A stretch of DNA of 64,000 nucleotides from Heliocidaris erythrogramma (lineage: Eukaryota; Echinodermata; Echinoidea; Camarodonta; Echinometridae), in assembly GCA_025617745.1 (NCBI GenBank), contig CM046861.1, forward strand, positions 15,133,563 to 15,197,562, read 5' to 3'. The position numbers and the translations under genes were made by a program. The notes under the pieces are model-generated. The model searched no databases. It saw nothing but the letters and a program-made list of their open reading frames with translations, and had not been told where the DNA came from. Shown here in pieces: positions 1 through 10,807 of the stretch (positions within the stretch are counted from its first letter, which is position 1; each line of letters begins with the position of its first letter).

Positions 1-2026
1 ATTTTTTATCATACTTCATATCTTTGTAGACATAGTCATTAAAAAAGATGAACAATAACTTTAACTTCATGAATAAGGACAATACTACGTGGGAATTCAT
101 ACAATTTTCTTTCAGCAGAATGCAAATTTGTAGGTATAGTGTATACTAGAAACATTTTTTATAAGTCACAAATAAGTTTCAAATTAAAACAAAGAAATTG
201 TGAACATAATGTGCGACCTGACTTGAAAGCAAGGGGCAGGGTTATGAGAAAAATAAATTTCAGTTAAAATTATCAAGCGTTACATATTCATAAATTTAGA
301 TATAAGAACTTTCCACCTCCTTTCATATAGGTTCAAAGTGTTCCAAAGCCAACACAGCATCCATTCTATCACATCAACAATTATGGTATGGTGTTCAGTA
401 ACAGCTGATTTAAAATCATATCAAATAATGTATGTCGAGCAGAAGAATGGAACACAATAAAGATCAGATTTAAACTTTTTTTATGAACGCATCTTGCACC
501 GTTCATGAACAGTACCGGAATAAAAGAAAAATACTAAAACATATGCATAATTTTCCAATTTATGAAAAATTGACAATTCATCCACCATATTAAAAGACAA
601 GCTACCTATTATAAGCGACTTTGACTACTACAAAGGTACTCTGCTTACATGCTCTATAAAAATATTATAGTTTCTAATAAACAAAAAGAGTAACTAAAAC
701 TAAGGCATCTGCAAATGATAGGAGTGATCCATTCGTTTTGCAACAAGAATGAACTCAAAAATGTATAAATTAGCTATTAAATGCTTCTGTGACAAACCAC
801 TTCAGGATTTTTAAAATAAGAGTGATGTTGTATACTCATATATTTAGTTTTATACAACACCTGAGTAGATCCTTGTAATTTGATTGGCTGCGATACAGCG
901 CACGTAATGATACTACCGGACTTTGCCCATAGATCTATGTGTTATTTTACGCTCGCGAGCGACCGGCCCAGCGCCGTAACTTTGGATTAATAATAATAAT
1001 AATAATACAACGCACTTATATAGGATCTACTCAGATGTTGTATAAAACAAATAATGAATTTTTTTCATTCGTGCAATGGAAAGAATATTTTCATTCGTTG
1101 AAAATATTCTTTCCATTGCACTCATAAACATTCATTATTTGTATAATATACAGTAGTTCATTACGAAATATGGGTAGATTACTTGTTGTGTACCATCCAT
1201 TCCGTAATACATATTACGGAATTAACTGATGCTACGAAGTAAAGATTCTATATACCCAATAATATTACAAATTAATTTTAAAAGAAACACCGACAAAAAA
1301 GGGAATGATTGGTCCGATAATTCTGTATTATTAAGCGATGAAGTCTTTCTGGAGTATTAAGAATAATTTCAAATAGTTTACTTACTATTAAATAATAAAC
1401 TACATGTCACAAATTACACATATTCTTAATCATTTTTAATACCAATGTATTGACGTAACAGGTTACATGAAACGATTTACATGTTGGAGTTTGGATATAT
1501 ATCAGTACTTCATCTGAACCAGGAAAATCCATCATCAATTTACTAACTATTAAATATATCAATATGAATTGCAAATAATTATTTGTGATGCAAGATTTGT
1601 TTCTAATAGATAAAGTTACTGAATCTAGAAAATGGGAAATATATGCTTTATATCGGACGTAAATCCTCCAGATTTCCCCCACTTCAAAATGATAGCAACA
1701 CAGAAGAAGAGATTGAAAATAATTTCATATTCTAGGTGCTTACGTGACAAATGATTATCTTGAGAATTCAACTCATTATTCACTAGGTACCTTTAACATT
1801 TACAGTCAGGACGTTAAGATATTAAATGAGAAGAAATAAGACATCACAGTCTGTTTGACACTTACTCCTGTCGTTGTTTAAATGGTTCCCAGAACTTCAT
1901 ACACAAAAGCTTAGTTTGTTTCGTAATGGAATGATCAGATAACGGTCATTATTTTCCAGATCAAATAAATTATCAGATAAAATATATAAACTACTGCAAA
2001 GAGGTAGTGTCAGGCAGCTACATTTC
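1..2026. other. 3' flank of TRIM copy T1; no gene
   Basis: AT-rich sequence without a credible coding region. Blocks of it (about 10-300 and 1790-2026) align by eye with 6940-7250, 12480-13003, 17230-17480 and 60150-60370, all of which lie downstream of TRIM copies or of places where one seems to have been lost. It is therefore part of the duplicated unit. A foldback insertion occupies 847-1140. Confidence 0.6.
847..1140. repeat. Composite foldback (MITE-like) insertion
   Basis: 27-bp arms at 847-873 and 1022-1048 are inverted with one mismatch. Immediately beyond lies a second hairpin: 1071-1092 is a perfect 22-bp reverse complement of 1100-1121, and 1049-1058 pairs with 1131-1140. The interior ends in an (ATA)n stretch at about 989-1005 of the kind found in invertebrate SINE and MITE tails. 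No coding capacity. Confidence 0.65.
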
Positions 2027-3834
2027 TTAGTGGAATATATAAAGCCTGTCAGGAGTGCATCTCTCCTGATCGGAACTTTTGAAAGTAGTACCAGTTCCTC
2101 TCAGGCTTCTCAATCTTGTAATCAGTGATTAGATTCCTGACATGCTCTAGCTCGTTGGTTTACTCATCGATACTGACCAAACCCTCAACATACTTGACCC
2201 AAGCAATCATAATTAAATTCCCTTGAGACACAGTAGCATGTAGAAGTCCACTCGATTTCGTTAACTGATATCGCACATTCCCTTCTTGATCAATGATTCG
2301 TATTGTATTACAATAAATCATTGTAACTAGTGATTTTCCCAGGTTCATTCCCATCGCATGGTATATGTCTGTTTGCCTTTCCACATGCTGGTGAGAATAC
2401 CTGAATCTTCTTTGCTTTTCTGGAGCTGATATAGATCTGATCATTACTGTCTACAGTGAGGCTAGCAAACCCGCCCTCGGCATGATTCAAAGTTTCAAAG
2501 TTCGCAACCATCTTCTCACATTCTGGTGTGTACAGTGTGGCATTGTTTGAGAGATCAAGGACTACACATAGCTCCTGTCAGAGAGGAAACCTAATTCACG
2601 GATATCAACATTCTTGAGAATTCTCTGCTGCAGCTGACTATTACGAGAAAAGATCACCACACCGCCTGTATTGCATCCCACTGCCATCCTACCGTCTGGT
2701 GTAGGAACCATGGCATTCATGGTATTTTTATCGGGCAACGCGATATTCTTTCCCACTGAATTCACGATCTTACCAATTCATAAGCTCGTCCATTCCAACA
2801 TTTCTCTCAAACGTGACACATTTCCCTTTCTTGCTTGATCTCCTCGGCTGCTTGTAGTCAGGATCGCCCTGTCCCAAACCTTCTTTTAATTTTTGACATA
2901 GCGTGTCGTGTACAGCCAAAGCATCCATCTCTACTGGTATCTTTGTCCAATTGGTCACCAGCTCAGCTATGGTGGTCAAGTGAGCGATCTGCTGCTGAGC
3001 CAATTTCTTCATTTCATCCATTTCTGTCACGGCTTCTGTGGTCTGATAGTTGACTTCACAAATAAGAAGCTCTTTCCTCTCTGTCAACTGCCGGACTGAT
3101 TCTTCATAGGCTTTGTTAATATCATGTTTGCACTGCTTATTTGCATTACTAACGCTATAGTTCTGTTCATCAATGAAATCAACGTATTTCTGAAAGCAAG
3201 AACGTTTCTTGTCCGCCTTGGATTTTAGATCTTCGACACTTCTTAAATGGTTGCTTTCATAAACCGTGGCCTCGATGACCCGATGTCCTTCGTCCTTATG
3301 CTCCATTACAACACACCTGAAGCAGGCACATTTCTTGCAGTCACAACAGAAGCACTCCTCGTCCTCCTTCGGATGTTTCCTGCATTTACGATATCTTCGT
3401 ACTAAGACCTTCCCCGATGTGATCTCACGCATGGCTAGGACCTCATGGTCGCTGATTGCGTCCCACTTTGAGTGCATAGTTTGACAAGACATACAAAAAT
3501 ACCTGAAACAGTCCTGACAGTAGACTACAGCTTGGGGCTTGTCCTCGGATTTACAATTGGTGCAAACCTGATATTGATTTTCTACATCCTCAATGAGAGA
3601 CTTTAAAGCTAGATTTACCGGCAATGTGCTTACATCTTGGTTGGGTACTTTGGTTTCAGCTCTGCAAAGTGGACAGATAAGCTTCTGGTCGTTACCATGA
3701 CATTCGCTGAGCCGTTTCAGACATTCCTTGCAGTAGGTATGAGAACAAGACAAGATCTTGGGGTCGCTGAAGATGTCCAGACACACAGGACACTCAAGGC
3801 TTTGAACACTGACTTGCTTGAATTCACCAGCCAT
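2027..3834 (-). pseudogene. TRIM E3 ubiquitin ligase copy T1 (broken)
   Basis: The first ~355 codons from the ATG at 3834 are open and encode an N-terminal RING (C3HC4, starting near residue 15), two B-box-type zinc fingers and a coiled coil, as in intact copies T3 and T5. The C-terminal propeller half is broken. A +1 insertion near 2772 creates a stop shortly after the coiled-coil linker, and two further frame changes lie near 2565 and 2320. A tyrosine codon has become TAA at 2161-2163, and a short deletion near 2075 removes the residues before the natural stop at 2027-2029. RING-type TRIM proteins transfer ubiquitin to substrates in the cytosol; a truncated RING/B-box/coiled-coil protein could still be made. 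The leader donor and acceptor are intact, so transcription is possible. Calling it a pseudogene is inference from several independent lesions. Confidence 0.85.
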
Positions 3835-3844
3835 GATTACGATT

Positions 3845-4607
3845 CTACAGAAATACAAAATGTATAAAAATAATGATAATGATTAGTATGGGTTTTTTCA
3901 TCTGATGGAATTCAAAAACAATTATAAGTGAGCTCCTCACTAACACCTTTTCCCTGTAAAAAAACAAAACATATTTACTTATTTTTGTATTTTCTTAATC
4001 TACACAGAAATTAATAATTTTCAGTTAAGAAAATGAAATAAAATTTCGAACTAGTGCATTTGTATTTCCTCTCAGTTACAATGACAAACTTATTTTTTTT
4101 TTCTCTTCCCACCCTCTCCCTTATACTCTTTCTTACTTTCTCTCTATTCTTTTTTTTTTTTTTTTTTTGCTACTCTCTTTGTATTGACCTCCTTATAACA
4201 CGATTTTGATATCATATTTCTGTCAGTGATAGGCTTATTTTGTCTTTTAAAGTTGCGGCATCATGGCATATTGCATTCATAAATATGTTGTTATTATTTA
4301 ATTGGATTTTAAAATAATGTTTACATATTTCAACCTCAGTTAGTTTATTTTAGACCGAATAGTATAATTATAAAAATCTAAATCAAACATAAAAGAGGCT
4401 CTCCGCTTTCAAAGCAGATGAAATACCAAAAGCAATACTAGTAAATACCTTAAGCAAAACATAAACACTGGCATAATACTACATGTACTTCCAAAATCTA
4501 TTGAGGCAGTCGCAGCTTGTTCTGTCTGAAGAGCATTCTGGTATTATAATGAAGATTAAATGTTTTGTACATTCATAAACAAAATAATTCACAATAATAC
4601 AACTTAC
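3845..4607 (-). other. Leader intron of T1 with upstream non-coding exon end
   Basis: Read on the minus strand, a donor (exon ...TTTTG, then GTAAGTTG) begins at 4607 and a pyrimidine-rich acceptor ending CTGTAG lies at 3845-3850, eleven bases before the ATG. The same donor and acceptor arrangement recurs at T5 and T4, which supports a shared 5'UTR intron. The extent of the leader exon upstream of 4608 is unknown. Poly-T tracts near 4100 and 4150 lie inside the intron. Confidence 0.65.
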
Positions 4608-4608
4608 C

Positions 4609-5189
4609 AAAATGAAAGAGGAACATGAAAAACGAACACTCATTAAATTATGAATGACATTCATAAGATCACGAGCTTTCTAACATGACAAATGTTCCTT
4701 CCGGGTTTACGTTGAAGTAGACATTATAGTCTGGTTTCCAATGTTCTATTGTTTTTAAATATATTTTGGCATAGTTTGGCAAACTGATAATACTCCCCAA
4801 TTATCTTATTTTCTCTGCTCGAAATCTCTACGTTTACCTAGACTCACTCAAACTTTTGCAGTCTTTAGAAAAAAACAAATAAAACCGAATAAAACAAAAT
4901 AGATAGAGTGTTAGGGAGTCAGACTAACCGTATAAGGACAATGTAAACAAAATCATTCAGAATTGTCATTGCAATACTTTGGAACTGACAGTTTTGATGT
5001 CTCACCTATTCCTCATTCACTGCATATTAGCCTAATGTATTTATTAATATATTATATCAGTAAACATTATCTTTCAATTTCATATAGCACCGGTTATCCT
5101 GGGTAATATAAACATGTATGTCTTGAGTTTGTCAGTCTGTTTTTAGAAACTGGAAACTCCCACCAACCCCTGACACAGACAATCAGAAC
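4609..5189. other. Duplicated upstream flank of T1; no gene
   Basis: No coding region is visible. The segment shares long blocks with 39440-39780, 52670-52760 and 59100-59720, and its last ~100 bases (5090-5189) recur at 16370-16480, 47455-47570 and 59570-59690. It is the upstream half of the TRIM duplication unit and presumably contains the promoter. I see no convincing TATA box. Confidence 0.5.
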
Positions 5190-6727
5190 AATGCTGAAGG
5201 CTTGTCTCGAATGGGTGGGGTGCGGGAGCGGGATGGGAGCGGGATGGGAGCGGGAACGGGCACACCCTTTCGAGACAAGCCCCCCCCCCCCCGGTTATCT
5301 CGAATGGACGCGTTCCCAGCGAGAAGTTCAATGAACGCGCCACTTCGAGACAACCGGGGGGGGGGCTTTCCTCGAATGGGTGTGTTGAGTAGACTTTTGT
5401 AACAGACGTTTTAGAATTTTTTTTTGAAAAATGTACTCTTGCTGGTTTTTTTCGTTTTTCTTTTGTCTAAGATGTAGAAAATATAAAAAAACGGTATCTA
5501 AAAATGCTTTTGACAAGGAAATCATTATTTGTGCAAAATAAATAGGAGAATTGAATAATTATGCATTAAAACACACGGGGAAGAAAGGGCAATTGGCGTA
5601 GCTAGGATTGTTAATTTATTTTTATTTTTTTGGCGTGACCTGTTAAATATTGTGAAATTGTGTTACAGACATGTGCTGACATAAGCCAAGGTGTGTTTAT
5701 CATCTTTCCAAAGTTAGAAACACCTTTTAATGCCACTATCATTCTATCAATACCCACTATCAAAAGTCAAAACTCATATCAAAAGGTCGTTTGTACCCGG
5801 CCCACAACTCCCCATACAAGGGGTAGGCCTATGCTCGTAACTCCTTTTCAAAAGTGACCCCCTATTCCGGAGAAGTTGGAATTTGTTTTACCCCCTATCC
5901 CGGGGAATTTTCTGAGATATTGGACCCCCTATCCAGGCAATTACCCCCCCCCCCCCCCCCCCCACCTATCCCCGGGGAGGAAACCACCAGAGTCTGCGAA
6001 AATTGACCCCTATTTACATTTTCCCGGGAATATTTTTTCATCTTCCTCATTCATCTTCCTATTTTCTTACTCACCCACCAATAAGGGGTGGGGCATGGCC
6101 ATCTTGTGCCTCCCCCCCCCCCCCCCCCGTAAAAAAATACGCCGCAGTGAATTAACATTCTATTCTGGACTGTCTGCCCGACCAGACCTTTGAATTTTAA
6201 ATGAACATTCCATTATGAATTCATGCAACCTCATACATTCATTTGACAACCCCCGGTTATCAGTGACGGCACCGGGGGGCATGGGGGGGCATTTGCCCCC
6301 CAGTCAGAAGCTTTGCCCCCCAGTTGCCCCCAATAATTTTCGGAGTGAAAAAAATAAAAGGGTGGAAAATTTTGTTTGTCCGCCCTTGCCCCCAACAATT
6401 TCTTTTGCCCCCCATTTGTCCCCCCCCCCCCCCACCCCACTTTAAAAATCCTGGTGCCGCCACTGCCGGTTATATTTTCTACATCTTAGACAAAAGAAAA
6501 ACGAAAAAACCAGCAAGAGTACATTTTTCAAAAAAAATTCTAAAACGTCTATTACAAAAGTCTACTCAACACACTCATTCGAGGAAAGCCCCCCCCCCCC
6601 CCCCCCCCCGGTTGTCTCGAAGTGGCGCGTTCATTGAACTTCTCGCTGGGAACGCGTCCATTCGAGATAACCGGGGGGCTTGTCTCGAAAGGGTGTGCCC
6701 GTTCCCGATCCCATCCCGATCCCATCT
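5190..6727. mobile_element. Large foldback element with ~250-bp inverted ends
   Basis: The left end (about 5220-5490) is the reverse complement of the right end (about 6470-6715), interrupted only by poly-C length differences. Inside the arms, short motifs such as TCTCGAATGG and TTCGAGACAA recur in both orientations. The middle (5490-6250) holds poly-C runs and CCCCTATCC-like repeats and has no coding frame I trust. Sequence homologous to the TRIM unit stops at about 5189 and resumes near 6800, which shows this is an insertion. I do not recognise a transposase. Confidence 0.7.
6253..6473. mobile_element. hAT-type MITE with 8-bp target duplication
   Basis: The element 6261-6465 begins CAGTGACGGCACC and ends GGTGCCGCCACTG, so the termini are near-perfect inverted repeats. 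It is flanked on both sides by CCGGTTAT (6253-6260 and 6466-6473). CAGTG termini and an 8-bp target-site duplication are the known hallmarks of the hAT superfamily. The ~205-bp interior is G/C-homopolymer rich and non-coding, so it is a non-autonomous copy. It sits inside the foldback element and is therefore younger. Confidence 0.8.
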
Positions 6728-6797
6728 CTCTCTCATTTCTCTCCTTATTTTTCTATCTCTCTCTCTCTTATCTCTCTCTCTCTCTCTCTCTCTCTTT
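6724..6797. repeat. (CT)n microsatellite
   Basis: A long impure TCTC tract. The equivalent position in the duplicated units (16980-17140) is also a CT tract. Confidence 0.9.
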
Positions 6798-7587
6798 GGA
6801 ACACACCCACCTACACAAACAAATTCCCCCTTGTCCTTGTAAAAAATATATGCATAAATTCCTGTAAGTCAGTCATTACAAAACATCAGCCCAAACTTGT
6901 CTAGAAATTCTTTGTTTGAAATCAAGTTTTAATCATAATGTATTTGTTTGTAGACATGGTCACTAGAAAACATACAAAATTAATTTAAATTCATGAATAT
7001 GTATCACACTATCTGGGGATAGAGAAATAAATTCATACGTGTACAATTCTTTCAGCAAAATGTCATGTTTAGGCACAGTCTATATACCAGACACAATTCG
7101 TGACGTAATGATTGAGTTTCAAATAATAATAAAAATGTGAACATAATGTGCGTACCTGAAATTAATTAGCAGGGTGAAAAGTGAAGCTTATGAAGAAAGA
7201 AGTTAGAAGTTAGAATTATCAAGCATTACATTATGATTGTCATATTGGTCTGAGTTTAAAAGCCAAAGTACTGCATCCATTCAATTACATCAACAATATA
7301 TGGGGTGGGATTCATTTAATACAGCTGATTGAAAATCATATTCAGTCAACTCATATAATAAATTGTACTTGTCGTAAAATGTGGAAAAATTAATGGAACA
7401 AAGTATACTAAAAATAATAACCCAGTGTTAATATCAGTGTATAGATGTAACATATTACATAAACCCATGTTGAAGTTTGGCTTGGAAATATATCACCACT
7501 TCATCTCAACCGGAAAACCCACGGTCGATTCATTGACTATCAAATATACTAACATGAATTACAATACACACATACACACACACACAC

Positions 7588-7588
<1 letters not shown>
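6798..7588. other. TRIM-unit 3' flank copy; no gene
   Basis: Aligns by eye with 1-300, 17140-17560 and 60030-60440. It includes the shared block with ACATCAGCCCAAACTT at 6882. It ends in a (CA)n tract leading into the (TA)n tract beside the Penelope-like element. No coding region. Confidence 0.55.

Positions 7589-7632
<44 letters not shown>
7589..7632. repeat. (TA)n microsatellite bordering the PLE palindrome
   Basis: About 22 TA dinucleotides, immediately adjoining the outer end of the left PLE arm. A matching (TA)n tract lies beyond the other arm at 10707-10732. Confidence 0.9.
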
Positions 7633-7634
<2 letters not shown>

Positions 7635-8646
7635 ATGGTGTACCTGCTCAATCCGACCTTAGGTTTCGTGCCTCTCTCAAGACACTCCTCAGGGATAATG
7701 AGCTTGGCTTTGGTGTTCGGCATCTGCGATGCTTCCTGGATCGATTTCACGGTCTGGTGGCTTTCTTTTGGGACATTGTGTGTGCCTACATCCTGTTAGG
7801 ATTTCAGCTCTTTTGTTTAGTGATTCTTTGTTCGCTATGATCAGAAGCTTTTCATCCATGCACAAATTGCATTGGCCACTCTTTCTCCTAAGCAGGTTTG
7901 ACTTTTTAGCAATTTCCCATGATAAGCTGTAACCCGTGTTTGATTTTTTCAATTCCCATACATATTTAGATAGCTGGGTTTCCTTACTGTATTTCTCGTG
8001 GGTGAATGATTTAATATGATTCCTATAGCGCTCCTTGAAGGGCCCTCCCGCTAGACCAAAGTATGCCTTTTCCGTATTCCCATGGCGCACTGTCGCTTTG
8101 TACACAATAGCTTTCTCCAAACATTTTCCATTGAGTGGACATGCGGTTTTTTTGCAATTGCATTTTCTCTCATTTGTGACTGTCGCTTTTGATTTCTCTA
8201 TTACTCTTTTGTTATGTCCTTTTATTATCGAATCGATATTCCTCATACAACTGTAGCCCACTTTCAAAGTATTCTTATTGAAAATCTTATTGAGTTTGTG
8301 CCCCTTGGGGAAATGCTTTTCCACCAGTTTTAAGAATTTGCCCGCTATGTTGGTTTTAACATTAATGCTATATGGGGGGCTAAACCAAGTCACTTTCCTT
8401 CCTCGATTCTTTCTTTTTTTGTTTTTTTGTTTGTTATTTTCATGGTTCTTGGTTTCTTCGACGTACTGCATTTTCTTATCGTATCCGCTTGCCTTTAAAG
8501 CGTCTTCGTACATGGGGGCCGCATTTTGGAAAATGCCCTTCGTCGATGATAACGATGAAATGCGCTTTTCCACAGCTATGGGGATTTGCTTGATTATTGG
8601 AGCGGGGTGATTCGATTCCCGGTTTATGTAGAGTGGGGTATCATTC
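7631..8646 (-). mobile_element. Inverted 1016-bp copy of the PLE 3' end (left arm)
   Basis: This segment is the exact-length reverse complement of 9630-10645 (paired coordinates sum to 18276 at both ends), and the minus-strand translation is identical to the C-terminal part of the plus-strand PLE protein. It carries the GIY-YIG-like region, the stop and a hammerhead-like core at 7664-7692. The long minus-strand ORF 7689-9146 is a chimera of this arm with antisense sequence from the loop and is not a separate gene. Confidence 0.9.
7664..7692 (-). ncRNA. Hammerhead-ribozyme-like core, left PLE arm
   Basis: Minus-strand mirror of the core at 10584-10612: CTGAGGA, a stem II hairpin beginning GTGTC and ending GGCAC, then GAAA. 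It lies just after the PLE stop codon. Hammerhead motifs in the terminal repeats of PLEs are established for the family. I could not resolve helices I and III or the cleavage triplet by eye. Confidence 0.55.
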
Positions 8647-10587
8647 AATGTTGAATTTAGAAAGGTGGATAGCAGTTTCCAAAGAAAGCTTTCTGAGGAT
8701 GTTAAGGAAATTAGGAATTCTAACAAATTACTTGTAAACGCGGATAAAACTAGAAATGTATATTCAATGAATCCACATGAGTACGAAAAGCTGCTAACGG
8801 ACAATATCACATCAAAATATAAAAGGGCAAATAATGAAGTTGTTGAGGAAATTAAAAGCGAATCCGCGTCCATAGCGCAGAAGTTAGATATTGCTGATAG
8901 AGTAAACCCCACTGTCAATAAGGCAGCATTCATAACATTGAAAGACCATAAGGAAAATTTCAACACCCGCCCGCAAGTTAGATTAATCAACCCCACTAAG
9001 TGTGAATTGGGTCGGGCCAGTAAGCGCATTCTCGAACGTATCAATTCCGACATACGATCAAAAACCCGTCCAAACCAATGGACCAGCACAGCCGATGTGC
9101 TCAATTGGTTCGCAAAACTCCCAGACAAACAGTCGCTAACTTTCATTGTATTCGATATTGTCGATTTTTACCCTTCCATTTCGGCCGAGTTATTATCAAC
9201 GTGCATCAATTGGGCCAAAACCTTCACAAATGTGAACAAAATTGAGCATGACACAATATTACATGCCAGAAGAACGCTTTTGTATGACAACGATGAGAAA
9301 GCATGGGAAAAACGAGAGGGAAAAAAGCAATTTGACGTTGCTATGGGAGCATATGACGGGGCGGAGGTCTGTGAACTAGTGGGGCTATACGCGCTATCCC
9401 TAATGAAAGGAAAAATCAACACACATAGTGAAGGGTTATATAGGGACGATGGATTAGCCGTTCTGAAAAAGACCACGGGTAGTAGGGCAGATAGGGCCAG
9501 AAAAGACTTGATCAGTATCTTCAAAAACATGGGATTAAAAATCACAGTCCAAACAAACCTTAAAGTGGTCGATTATTTGGACGTCACGCTTGATCTAGAC
9601 AATGGATCGCATCGACCATTTAGAAAGCCGAATGATACCCCACTCTACATAAACCGGGAATCGAATCACCCCGCTCCAATAATCAAGCAAATCCCCATAG
9701 CTGTGGAAAAGCGCATTTCATCGTTATCATCGACGAAGGGCATTTTCCAAAATGCGGCCCCCATGTACGAAGACGCTTTAAAGGCAAGCGGATACGATAA
9801 GAAAATGCAGTACGTCGAAGAAACCAAGAACCATGAAAATAACAAACAAAAAAACAAAAAAAGAAAGAATCGAGGAAGGAAAGTGACTTGGTTTAGCCCC
9901 CCATATAGCATTAATGTTAAAACCAACATAGCGGGCAAATTCTTAAAACTGGTGGAAAAGCATTTCCCCAAGGGGCACAAACTCAATAAGATTTTCAATA
10001 AGAATACTTTGAAAGTGGGCTACAGTTGTATGAGGAATATCGATTCGATAATAAAAGGACATAACAAAAGAGTAATAGAGAAATCAAAAGCGACAGTCAC
10101 AAATGAGAGAAAATGCAATTGCAAAAAAACCGCATGTCCACTCAATGGAAAATGTTTGGAGAAAGCTATTGTGTACAAAGCGACAGTGCGCCATGGGAAT
10201 ACGGAAAAGGCATACTTTGGTCTAGCGGGAGGGCCCTTCAAGGAGCGCTATAGGAATCATATTAAATCATTCACCCACGAGAAATACAGTAAGGAAACCC
10301 AGCTATCTAAATATGTATGGGAATTGAAAAAATCAAACACGGGTTACAGCTTATCATGGGAAATTGCTAAAAAGTCAAACCTGCTTAGGAGAAAGAGTGG
10401 CCAATGCAATTTGTGCATGGATGAAAAGCTTCTGATCATAGCGAACAAAGAATCACTAAACAAAAGAGCTGAAATCCTAACAGGATGTAGGCACACACAA
10501 TGTCCCAAAAGAAAGCCACCAGACCGTGAAATCGATCCAGGAAGCATCGCAGATGCCGAACACCAAAGCCAAGCTCATTATCCCTGA
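8647..10587 (+). CDS. Penelope-like reverse transcriptase with C-terminal GIY-YIG-like domain, 5'-truncated
   Basis: An uninterrupted frame of about 640 residues. Seen in the sequence: RT block LKDHKENFNTRPQVRLINP; motif A FDIVDFYPS; motif B MGAYDGAEV; motif C YRDDGLAVL with the catalytic aspartate pair; a Lys/Asn-rich linker; a cysteine cluster (CNCKKTACPLNGKC); and a GIY-YIG-endonuclease-like segment with AIVYKATV and AYFGLAGGPFKERYRNH. PLEs copy their RNA at the target site using these two activities. The N-terminus is missing: PLE homology begins exactly where the inverted arm ends (8646/8647), and no ATG is seen at the expected place. The absence of stops across ~1.9 kb and the perfect arms suggest a recent insertion. 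The RT is unlike the PLE at 27005-28630 (different motifs), so two PLE lineages are present. I have not assigned a named clade. Confidence 0.88.
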   Translation, partial: NVEFRKVDSSFQRKLSEDVKEIRNSNKLLVNADKTRNVYSMNPHEYEKLLTDNITSKYKRANNEVVEEIKSESASIAQKLDIADRVNPTVNKAAFITLKDHKENFNTRPQVRLINPTKCELGRASKRILERINSDIRSKTRPNQWTSTADVLNWFAKLPDKQSLTFIVFDIVDFYPSISAELLSTCINWAKTFTNVNKIEHDTILHARRTLLYDNDEKAWEKREGKKQFDVAMGAYDGAEVCELVGLYALSLMKGKINTHSEGLYRDDGLAVLKKTTGSRADRARKDLISIFKNMGLKITVQTNLKVVDYLDVTLDLDNGSHRPFRKPNDTPLYINRESNHPAPIIKQIPIAVEKRISSLSSTKGIFQNAAPMYEDALKASGYDKKMQYVEETKNHENNKQKNKKRKNRGRKVTWFSPPYSINVKTNIAGKFLKLVEKHFPKGHKLNKIFNKNTLKVGYSCMRNIDSIIKGHNKRVIEKSKATVTNERKCNCKKTACPLNGKCLEKAIVYKATVRHGNTEKAYFGLAGGPFKERYRNHIKSFTHEKYSKETQLSKYVWELKKSNTGYSLSWEIAKKSNLLRRKSGQCNLCMDEKLLIIANKESLNKRAEILTGCRHTQCPKRKPPDREIDPGSIADAEHQSQAHYP

Positions 10588-10645
10588 GGAGTGTCTTGAG
10601 AGAGGCACGAAACCTAAGGTCGGATTGAGCAGGTACACCATGGAT
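9630..10645 (+). mobile_element. Right arm of the PLE inverted repeat
   Basis: Reverse complement of 7631-8646 over 1016 bp. The 983-bp loop (8647-9629) carries the single-copy RT core. The arm includes the 3' coding end, the stop and the hammerhead-like core. Confidence 0.9.
10584..10612 (+). ncRNA. Hammerhead-ribozyme-like core at PLE 3' end
   Basis: CTGAGGA at 10584-10590 fits the CUGANGA box. It is followed by a hairpin (GTGTCTT pairing with GAGGCAC, G-U pairs included) and GAAA at 10609-10612, the second invariant box. It overlaps or directly follows the PLE stop codon. Catalysis is inferred from family knowledge, not shown. Confidence 0.6.
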
Positions 10646-10706
10646 TAATATGCTCTGCTGTAAGGCATAGAGCACTCTTTGGAAGTACTCAATATTTCAA
10701 CTTTCG

Positions 10707-10732
10707 TATATATATATATATATATATATATA
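10707..10732. repeat. (TA)n microsatellite beyond right PLE arm
   Basis: About 12 TA repeats, mirroring the (TA)n tract at 7589-7632 on the other side of the palindrome. Confidence 0.85.
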
Positions 10733-10784
10733 GCAAACAATTATGTTGAAATAAAAACACCGCAAGACGTAAAATTTCGTGACG

Positions 10785-10807
10785 TTTCGGTCAAAGACCT
10801 TTATCAA
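10785..10807 (-). ncRNA. Degenerate hammerhead-like core (PLE relic)
   Basis: On the minus strand: TTGATAA (CUGANGA with two changes), a perfect GGTC/GACC stem around TTT, then GAAACGTC. The layout matches PLE terminal ribozymes, but the first box is mutated, so activity is doubtful. It lies 50 bases outside a (TA)n tract and belongs to a different PLE family from the neighbouring one. Confidence 0.5.

Noticed and set aside
2835-3867. Plus-strand ORFs opposite TRIM T1 (with counterparts opposite T2-T5)
   Set aside because: They recur only because the TRIM copies are homologous; they have no domain and are shadows of the minus-strand gene.
6324-6842. ORF of 172 codons with proline and Leu/Ser runs
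   Set aside because: Made of poly-C and (CT)n tracts across the MITE and foldback arm.
8278-8610. Hydrophobic ORF of 110 codons (and its mirror at 9666-9998)
   Set aside because: It is antisense to the PLE coding sequence; the apparent membrane segments come from reading Lys/Asn codons backwards.
7689-9146. Long minus-strand ORF of 485 codons
   Set aside because: Its C-terminal part is the inverted PLE arm, and its N-terminal part is antisense to the RT core. It is a product of the palindrome, not a gene.
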